A stretch of DNA of 64,000 nt from VRUE01 sp963840565 (GTDB lineage Bacteria > Actinomycetota > Thermoleophilia > Solirubrobacterales > 70-9). Made by a program: the position numbers and the translations under genes. The stretch covers positions 682,001-746,000 of the forward strand of contig CAWIZH010000002.1 of assembly GCA_963840565.1 (NCBI GenBank), read 5' to 3'. A model generated the notes under the pieces. That model did no database searches, was not told where the DNA came from, and saw only the letters and a list, made by a program, of their open reading frames with translations. Shown piece after piece: positions 59,009 to 64,000 of the stretch. The number at the start of each line of letters is the position of its first letter. The first letter of the stretch is position 1.

Positions 59009-59466
59009 ATGATCAGCGCGTCCTCGCCGTTGTCCTGGTAGTAGCGAGGGCGCACGCCTGCCGAGCGGAAGCCGAGACGCTCGTACATCGCGATCGCCGC
59101 GCGGTTGGAGACCCGCACCTCGAGCGTGAAGGGCAGCTTGCCGCCGCCCTCGGCGACCAGTTGGGAGATCAGGCCGCGGGCGATGCCGGCGCGACGGCGC
59201 TCCGGCGCGACGGCGACGTTCATCAGGTGCCAGACCTGGTCGTAGCGCGAGCAGACCAGATAGCCGAGCAGCTCATCGCCCTCGGTGGCCGCCAGGCAGA
59301 TCCCCGAGGGCTTGGAGAGCTCGAGCACGAACATCGCCAGCGACCACGGCGTCGGGAAGGAGCGGCGCTCGATCGAGATCACCGCGGGCAGGTCGCTGTA
59401 GGCGAGGCGCCTGATCGAGGTCGCCTCCCTCACCTCACTCGGCTCGCTTGGAAGTGTCTCGCTCAC
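58996..59466 (-). CDS. rimI: Ribosomal-protein-S18-alanine N-acetyltransferase RimI
   Basis: A 156-residue GNAT enzyme: IRRLAYSDLPAVISIERRSF, PTPWSLAMFVLEL, VAVAPERRRAGIARGLISQL (the acetyl-CoA loop) and RAAIAMYERLGFRSAGVRPR, YYQDNGEDALIM. This is the RimI pattern, and the location between tsaB and tsaD is the classical one. It acetylates the N-terminal alanine of S18 and possibly other proteins. The start GTG (59464-59466) lies within the tsaB 3' end (32-nt overlap), so translation is coupled. Confidence 0.92.
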   Translation of the reverse strand: MSETLPSEPSEVREATSIRRLAYSDLPAVISIERRSFPTPWSLAMFVLELSKPSGICLAATEGDELLGYLVCSRYDQVWHLMNVAVAPERRRAGIARGLISQLVAEGGGKLPFTLEVRVSNRAAIAMYERLGFRSAGVRPRYYQDNGEDALIMWLD

Positions 59467-60142
59467 GCCATCGCTCCGCGTCGGGCGCTCTCAGATAGAT
59501 CGGCTCGAGGCGCTCATCGCCCCGGTCCGCCGCGGCTTCCGCGAGGGCGCAGACGTGCCGCGCGGCGACCCGGTGCACGGGGTCGCCGTCCTCGGCAACG
59601 TTGACTCCGCGGCTCGCCAGCTCATCACGGAATCGTACCGCTCCCGATCCGGCCGCCAGAGGCGGCGTAGGCAGCTCGGCGACCCGGTCCGCCAGTTCGC
59701 CGGGGGCGGCGACCAGGGGCTCCCAGAGACGCTCTCCGTCGGGCGCGTAGAGCGCGGCAAAGACCTCGCCGCGGCGCGCGTCGAGCACGGCGAGGCGGTC
59801 ACGCTCGGGGCCGGCAGGCTCGCCGAGCGCGCGGCCGAGGACGTCGAGAGTGCAGACCCCGGTCACGGGCAGGCCCGTACTCGCCGCAAGACCGCGCGCG
59901 GTCGCGATGCCGATGCGGATGCCGACGAACGAGCCCGGGCCGAGCCCGACCGCGAGACGATCGACCGCGTCCCAGCCCCCGGCCGCGGCTGCCGCCCGCT
60001 CGACCTCGGCCAGCAGCGCGGTCGAGTGACGCGGGCTGCCGTCAGGCGCGAGCCCGAGCAGCTCCTCGTGCAGCACCTCGCCGTCGCGCATCGCGCAGAT
60101 GGCGGTGTCGGCGGTCGCCGTATCGAAGCCGACAACCGCCAT
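59435..60142 (-). CDS. tsaB: t6A biosynthesis protein TsaB
   Basis: A 235-residue non-catalytic TsaD partner of the ASKHA fold: VVGFDTATADTAICAM, SPRHSTALLAEVERAA, LAVGLGPGSFVGIRIGIATA (the TsaB signature), LDARRGEVFAALYAPDG. The C-terminal half is shorter and variable, as usual. The ATG at 60140-60142 lies 16 bp after the stop of a small secreted-protein gene. Gene order tsaE, (secreted), tsaB, rimI, tsaD is typical of bacteria except for the inserted secreted-protein gene. Confidence 0.92.
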   Translation of the reverse strand: MAVVGFDTATADTAICAMRDGEVLHEELLGLAPDGSPRHSTALLAEVERAAAAAGGWDAVDRLAVGLGPGSFVGIRIGIATARGLAASTGLPVTGVCTLDVLGRALGEPAGPERDRLAVLDARRGEVFAALYAPDGERLWEPLVAAPGELADRVAELPTPPLAAGSGAVRFRDELASRGVNVAEDGDPVHRVAARHVCALAEAAADRGDERLEPIYLRAPDAERWRERDTSKRAE

Positions 60143-60158
60143 TCCCTGCCCGCCCCGA

Positions 60159-60533
60159 TCAGCCAGTGATCGTGAAGGCGAAGGAGCCGATCCGCTTGCC
60201 TTCGACGAACCAGGTCACGCGGTGCTTACCCGGGATATTGGAAGTGATCTTGTTGACGTAGAGAGTGCCCTGCGTCGCCGGCTGGGCTTTGGCGCAGATG
60301 TTTTTGCCAGTCGGGAACTTGACGCAGACGCTGTAGTTGACGTCACCTTTGAGGCTTTTGAAGAAGGCACCCTTCTTGGCTTTCTTCGGGCACTTGTGCG
60401 CAGGCTTCGCGTTCTGGGAGACGCCGCAGGCCACGTAGTGCTTAAACGCGGCCGCACCCGCCGTCGCCGGTGCCGCACCCACCAGCAGCGCCGATCCCAG
60501 CAGCACGGCAGCCAGCGTCTTCAGACCCTTCAT
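60159..60533 (-). CDS. Small secreted protein inserted in the t6A cluster
   Basis: 124 residues with a clear signal peptide (LAAVLLGSALLVGAAPATAG). A basic, cysteine-containing domain follows (YVACGVSQNAKPAHKCPKKA, VNYSVCVKFPTGKNICAKAQ, KHRVTWFVEGKRIGSFAF). Four cysteines can form two disulfides. The ATG at 60531-60533 follows GGAGGG. The longer frame upstream is the shadow of tsaE. The KPAHKCPKK and CVKFP pattern occurs in small exported actinobacterial proteins with beta-sandwich folds, but no function can be given. Co-transcription with tsaB looks accidental. Confidence 0.75.
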   Translation of the reverse strand: MKGLKTLAAVLLGSALLVGAAPATAGAAAFKHYVACGVSQNAKPAHKCPKKAKKGAFFKSLKGDVNYSVCVKFPTGKNICAKAQPATQGTLYVNKITSNIPGKHRVTWFVEGKRIGSFAFTITG

Positions 60534-60603
60534 CAAGCGTCCCTCCGTTCGCAGAAACAAGTTCGGGCTCGATGCTACATGCACCGTGCCCTTCGAAACA
60601 CGC

Positions 60604-61044
60604 CTATTTGCGGCTGGATGCGGCGGGCATCTCGATCGCGCGGCTGTCGCCGCCGGCGTGGGCGAGGCGCACGGCCACGATCCGACGACCGGACAGCTGT
60701 GGCTCGGCCACCGCCGGCCACTCGACGAAGGCGACCGAGCCGGGGACGAGGTAGTCGTCGAGCAGAGCGGGTTCCTCGCCCTCGAGGCCGTCGAGGCGGT
60801 AGAGGTCGAGGTGGGAGACGGGCAGCCGGCCGCCCTCGTAGCGGTGGCCGATGGTGAAGGTCGGCGAGGTGATCGGGCCCTCGATGCCCAGCGCCCGGCA
60901 GGCACCGCGGATAAGCGTCGTCTTGCCCGCGCCGACCTCGCCGCTCACAACGACCACGTCGCCGGGCTCGAGCTGCCCCGCCAGCTGCGCGCCGAGCGCT
61001 TCGGTCTCCGCGGCTGAGCTGGTCGTCTCAGCCAAAGAAGTCAA
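60604..61044 (-). CDS. tsaE: t6A biosynthesis ATPase TsaE
   Basis: A 146-residue P-loop ATPase that drives the TsaBD cycle. It has Walker A VSGEVGAGKTTLIRGACRAL, switch-like ITSPTFTIGHRYEGG, the TsaE hallmark HLDLYRLDG, and VAFVEWPAVAE. The length is typical. The ATG (61042-61044) overlaps the end of the uracil-DNA glycosylase gene by 17 nt, so it continues the same operon. Confidence 0.93.
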   Translation of the reverse strand: MTSLAETTSSAAETEALGAQLAGQLEPGDVVVVSGEVGAGKTTLIRGACRALGIEGPITSPTFTIGHRYEGGRLPVSHLDLYRLDGLEGEEPALLDDYLVPGSVAFVEWPAVAEPQLSGRRIVAVRLAHAGGDSRAIEMPAASSRK

Positions 61045-61714
61045 GTTGATCGACCGGGGGCTCGGGCGCAGGCTGGGGCTCGCTCTGCGCCGGCTCGTCC
61101 TCCGGCTCTTCGGCGGTCACCGGAGGCCCCATCGAAAGCAGGCCGGGCAGCGTTCCGAGGTCCTGACGCAGCGTCTCCTTCACCGCCGGGGTCCGCAGCG
61201 CCGCCGCTGGATGAAAGAGCGGCAGCAGAAAGACCGTGCGGCCGCCGATCTCATGCACCTGCGGCGCCCCCCGCACCTTGGTGATTCCGGCCGGATTGCC
61301 GCTCAGCAGCTTGGTGGCGAAATTGCCCAGCGTGCAGATCACCGTCGGCTCGATCAGCCGCACCTGCTCGAAGAGGTAGGGACGGCAGGCCTCGATCTCC
61401 ATCGGCTGCGGATCGCGATTGCCCGGCGGCCGGCTCTTCAGCACGTTGGCGATGAAGACCTCCTCGCGCGAGAGCCCAATCTCTTCCAGCATCTGATTGA
61501 GCAACTGCCCGGCCCGGCCGACAAAGGGCAGCCCCTGCCGGTCCTCTTCAGCCCCCGGCGCCTCGCCGACGAACATCAGGTCAGCGTCGGCATCGCCGGC
61601 GCCGAAGACGGCCTTGGTCCGCGTCTCGTGCAGCGGACACCTCTCACAGGCCTTGACCTCCTCGAAGAGGGCGACCAGCCGCTCCCGTCGCTCCTCTGCG
61701 CTAGCCAGGCTCAC
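61028..61714 (-). CDS. Uracil-DNA glycosylase, family 4 (4Fe-4S)
   Basis: A 228-residue base-excision repair enzyme. Cluster and active-site landmarks: KACERCPLHETRTKAVFGAG, MFVGEAPGAEEDRQGLPFVG, NVLKSRPPGNRDP, CRPYLFEQVRLIEPTVIC and the C-terminal LLPLFHPAAALR. The four cysteines of the cluster are present (ERC, CPL pair and CRPY, ICTLG). The Pro/Glu-rich end (EEPEDEPAQSEPQPAPEPP) may contact partner proteins. The GTG at 61712-61714 overlaps the FmdB-type gene stop (GTGA); the longer frame is a shadow. Confidence 0.92.
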   Translation of the reverse strand: MSLASAEERRERLVALFEEVKACERCPLHETRTKAVFGAGDADADLMFVGEAPGAEEDRQGLPFVGRAGQLLNQMLEEIGLSREEVFIANVLKSRPPGNRDPQPMEIEACRPYLFEQVRLIEPTVICTLGNFATKLLSGNPAGITKVRGAPQVHEIGGRTVFLLPLFHPAAALRTPAVKETLRQDLGTLPGLLSMGPPVTAEEPEDEPAQSEPQPAPEPPVDQLDFFG

Positions 61715-61998
61715 GATCCGCTCCCGCCGCGACGCGGCCGCACCGACTCCCCCGCCGCCCGCTTGCGTTTCGACTCGGCAATCCGCTCCCCCCGAGCCGC
61801 TTCCCGCTCCCCCCGCCGCGATTCGTCGGAGTGCACAGCCGCGCCCCGCGGCTGCCGGCCGGCGGGAGAGACGGGAGACATCAGCCGCCGCGCCTGCCCC
61901 GAGTGACACTCGGGGCAGGCCGGGCTCGGCGTGTCGCTGGGGGTCAGCTCCTCAAAGCGCCGGCCGCACTGTTCGCATTCGAACTCGTAGACGGGCAT
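61711..61998 (-). CDS. FmdB-type zinc-ribbon protein
   Basis: 95 residues: MPVYEFECEQCGRRFEEL with a second pair CPECHSG, giving a CxxC...CxxC zinc ribbon of the FmdB/CxxC_CXXC_SSSS family. An Arg/Lys/Glu-rich tail follows that may bind nucleic acid. The ATG (61996-61998) has no Shine-Dalgarno; the minus-strand hexamer TACTAT (62007-62012) ends 8 nt upstream, so it is probably leaderless. It is the first gene of the operon that continues with the glycosylase and t6A genes. Confidence 0.85.
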   Translation of the reverse strand: MPVYEFECEQCGRRFEELTPSDTPSPACPECHSGQARRLMSPVSPAGRQPRGAAVHSDESRRGEREAARGERIAESKRKRAAGESVRPRRGGSGS

Positions 61999-62182
61999 CG
62001 GCTCGCATAGTAGATCGAGAACTCATCTTTGACTTCCTCGATGGACTGGGCTCTCCCTATCGATCCACTGAGAAGACTGCCACCCTCCACGCCGCAGCAC
62101 CGACCCTAAGGTCTACATCAATCCGTGTCAAGGTCTGCCGAATGGCCCGTGGCTTTGGGGCGGGCATTGCCCCTGTTGCTAC

Positions 62183-62401
62183 CTATGCGGCCTCAGCGGT
62201 GGGCCTGGGCGCAGGAAGGGCGCTTAGGAGCTCCGGAGGTAGGCGGCGACTCGCGTCCCAGATCTCGAAACCCATCAAGTGTCGATCCGCTGGGTCACGG
62301 TCTATGAGCCCCCACTCATGCTCCTCGCTGACTGCCGAGCCCGACTCGAGCACGATCAGGGCGATGTCAACCTGCCGGTCGTAGTGAACGTGCATAGCCA
62401 T
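62183..62401 (-). CDS. DUF2283-like small protein
   Basis: About 72 residues: MHVHYDRQVDIALIVLE is a good match to the start of DUF2283-type proteins (xxxYDxxxDxLYI), followed by VSEEHEWGLIDRDPADRHLM and GFEIWDAS. These are small beta proteins often paired with DUF4258 proteins, and the upstream neighbour here is DUF4258-like. The start is uncertain: ATG at 62401 or the overlapping ATG at 62443. The shorter form is given because homologues begin just before HYD. Confidence 0.55.
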   Translation of the reverse strand: MAMHVHYDRQVDIALIVLESGSAVSEEHEWGLIDRDPADRHLMGFEIWDASRRLPPELLSALPAPRPTAEAA

Positions 62402-62430
62402 CCGAGGGTAGCGCTGTGTGCCCCGAGGCG

Positions 62431-62637
62431 CTACAGAGGCCATGCGCTAACAATCCGCACTGCACCGGGGTCATCGCCATGCGGATGGTCGTAGATAGCG
62501 ATGAACACTCGAGCTTGAAGGGTCTGCCCAGAAACCCGCCATTGTGCGCGGCCACGGTTGATTGCCCGCTCTCCGTGCCGTTCTCTGATCACGCGCGCGC
62601 CCTCATCTTTGGACAATTCCCGCTGTCGAGCGCGCAT
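62431..62637 (-). CDS. DUF4258-like small protein, start possibly lost
   Basis: 68 residues: RQRELSKDEGARVIRERHGE, WRVSGQTLQARVFIAIYDHP and DPGAVRIVSAWP fit the DUF4258 pattern. Codons upstream in the same frame read FVWTEHAEMRARQ, the usual family N-terminus with its conserved His, but contain no ATG, GTG or TTG before a stop. So the gene either starts at the internal ATG (62635-62637) or has decayed. The end overlaps the longer version of the DUF2283-like gene by 13 nt. Such pairs look like toxin-antitoxin modules, but activity is unproven. Confidence 0.45.
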   Translation of the reverse strand: MRARQRELSKDEGARVIRERHGERAINRGRAQWRVSGQTLQARVFIAIYDHPHGDDPGAVRIVSAWPL

Positions 62638-62755
62638 CTCAGCATGCTCTGTCCAAACGAACCGCTGGATCCCTGAAGCCGATGGCCTTTCTGAAGGACA
62701 CTCGGAGTTAAGTCAGGGGCGCCACAAGTTCTCCCCCGCCGCCTTCAAAATCGTC

Positions 62756-63691
62756 CTACGGCAGCGGCTCCCAGTCCCAAGCCTTGGCCGAGGTGAGGCT
62801 CTCCTGGTCCAGGTAGTGCCGGAACTCGGCCAGCTCTGCCGGCTCGATGCCGTAGACGTGGTCGGGTTCGGGGAAGTGGTGGGTGCGAACCTCGTCTATG
62901 TATTGGCTGACGCCGCCGACCATCTGGTCGTGGATGTCGGCGTACCGCTTGACGAATTTCGCCATCCGCCCGGTGGTGATGCCGAGCAGATCGTGGAAGA
63001 CGAGGACTTGACCGGCCGGGGCCGGGCCGGCGCCGATGCCGATCACCGGTATCTCCAGCTTCTCGAGGATCGCCTCGGTGATCGCCGCCGGGACCGCCTC
63101 GAAGACGATCGCGAAGCAACCGACCGCCTGCAGCGCCAGGGCGTCCTCGCAGAGCTGGATCGCGCTCTGCGCGGTCTTGCCCTGGGCCTTGTAGCCGCCC
63201 AAGGCCGTCGCCGTCTGGGGCGTCAGGCCGACGTGGCCCATCACCGGGATGCCAGAGCGGACGATCGCCCGGGCGCGCTCGACCGAGATCCCCCCCGCCT
63301 CGAGCTTGACCGTCTGACAGCCGGTCTCCTTGACCAGGCGCTGGGCGTTTTGAATCGCCAGCTCGTTGCTCGACTCGTAGCTGCCCATCGGCATGTCGCC
63401 GACCATCAGCGGCGTCTGCAGGCCGCGGCGCACGGCTTTGCCGAGCACGATCATCTCCTCCAGCGTCACCGCCTCGGTGCCGCTGTAGCCGAGCACGACG
63501 TTCGCCGCCGAGTCGCCGACCAGGACGATGTCGGCGCCGGCCTCCTCGGCGACCATCGCCGAGGGGTAGTCGTAGGCGGTGATCATCGCGATCGGTTCGC
63601 CCTTCGCCTTCATCTCGGCCAGGCGCGGCAGGCTTACCGGCTTGCGCCCGGCCTGCGGCGGCGCCGTGTGGGAGAGCCCACCGGCGCTCAT
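62756..63691 (-). CDS. panB: 3-methyl-2-oxobutanoate hydroxymethyltransferase
   Basis: A 311-residue TIM-barrel enzyme of pantothenate synthesis that adds a hydroxymethyl group from methylene-THF to ketoisovalerate. Landmarks: PIAMITAYDYPSAMVAEEAG, VLVGDSAANVVLGY (metal Asp), MVGDMPMGSY, VKLEAGG, VMGHVGLTPQ, FAIVFEAVP and VIGIGAGPAPAGQVLVFHDL, LGI. The Ala-for-Leu/Met changes (DSAANVVLG rather than DSLGMVVLG) are mild. The ATG at 63689-63691 overlaps the panD stop by 4 nt. Confidence 0.94.
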   Translation of the reverse strand: MSAGGLSHTAPPQAGRKPVSLPRLAEMKAKGEPIAMITAYDYPSAMVAEEAGADIVLVGDSAANVVLGYSGTEAVTLEEMIVLGKAVRRGLQTPLMVGDMPMGSYESSNELAIQNAQRLVKETGCQTVKLEAGGISVERARAIVRSGIPVMGHVGLTPQTATALGGYKAQGKTAQSAIQLCEDALALQAVGCFAIVFEAVPAAITEAILEKLEIPVIGIGAGPAPAGQVLVFHDLLGITTGRMAKFVKRYADIHDQMVGGVSQYIDEVRTHHFPEPDHVYGIEPAELAEFRHYLDQESLTSAKAWDWEPLP

Positions 63692-64000
63692 GAGAGCAGC
63701 ACCTCGGGGTGGCTGTCGACGGCGGTGATCGAGTTGTCCTCGCCGACGTGGACGACGACCGGCGAGTAGGACTCGAGGTCGCTCTCGTCGTAGGCGCCGA
63801 AGGAGGCGACGATGATCTTGTGGCCGGGCCGGGTCAGGTGGGCGGCGGCACCGTTGACCTGCATCGTCTTCGAGCCGGGCTCGCCGTCGATCACGTAGGT
63901 GACGAAGCGGGCGCCGTTGTCGATGTCCCAGACGTGGACCTGCTCGTTGGTAATCAGGTCGGCGCTGGCCATCAACTCGGTGTCGATGGTGATGCTGCCG
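63688..64000 (-). CDS. panD: Aspartate 1-decarboxylase (5' end outside window)
   Basis: The pyruvoyl enzyme that makes beta-alanine from aspartate. The visible 104 residues begin at the Gly-Ser self-cleavage site (GSITIDTELMASADL), so the N-terminal beta-chain of about 24 residues lies beyond the right edge. VHVWDIDNGARFVTYVIDGE and VNGAAAHLTRPGHKIIVASF are family signatures. It is coupled to panB by an ATGA overlap, so both pantothenate genes share one transcript. Confidence 0.92.
   Translation of the reverse strand, partial: GSITIDTELMASADLITNEQVHVWDIDNGARFVTYVIDGEPGSKTMQVNGAAAHLTRPGHKIIVASFGAYDESDLESYSPVVVHVGEDNSITAVDSHPEVLLS

Overview
The window looks like chromosome of a high-GC actinobacterium, most plausibly of the class Thermoleophilia (Solirubrobacterales-like). 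The signs are dense operons with 4-base start/stop overlaps, frequent GTG/TTG starts, several apparently leaderless promoters, a Rex repressor, a membrane pyrophosphatase with K+-independent residues, a GCS2-type carboxylate-amine ligase, and large families of secreted proteins built from fibronectin-like, YWTD-propeller and collagen-like parts. The lineage is inferred from gene content; no rRNA is present to confirm it.

Layout. 1-7,500: electron-transfer flavoprotein-quinone oxidoreductase (cut by the left edge, with a FadR/TetR-like operator), threonine synthase behind a long structured leader, a GNAT-like protein, a strongly eroded leucyl-tRNA synthetase paralogue, and a methyltransferase. 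7,100-11,460: a secreted GH92 mannosidase / GT39-like glycosyltransferase / GtrA operon. 11,500-16,800: an exported protein, a heterodimeric ABC exporter, a lipoprotein and tRNA-Gln(CUG). 16,860-23,900: a probable ion-homeostasis block with two APC permeases fused to UspA-like domains, two TrkA/RCK proteins, a flavin reductase and small membrane proteins.

24,000-52,750 is the accessory heart of the window and its best candidate for an undescribed system. A cassette of secreted proteins, all on the minus strand, occurs twice in the same transcriptional order: E, D, C, A-II, B, A-I, plus one collagen-like protein per copy in a different position. Hairpins separate many of the genes, and D and C are translationally coupled in both copies. 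Copy 1 (24,029-35,626) has a frameshifted D gene; copy 2 (40,100-52,741) has an intact D and a tandem E duplication. Between the copies lies about 4 kb of decayed DNA with IS3-like and IS30-like transposase remnants and fragments of other genes. All members carry export signals, C and D end in very basic tails, and no enzymatic motif is visible, so an extracellular matrix, coat or surface-layer role is the simplest inference.

52,950-64,000 returns to housekeeping: a TetR-type fragment, rex, a carboxylate-amine ligase and the H+-pyrophosphatase on the plus strand; then on the minus strand the t6A-modification cluster (tsaE, tsaB, rimI, tsaD) with a family-4 uracil-DNA glycosylase, an FmdB-type zinc ribbon and a thiol-redox protein, a small DUF4258/DUF2283-like pair, and panB-panD, with panD cut by the right edge.
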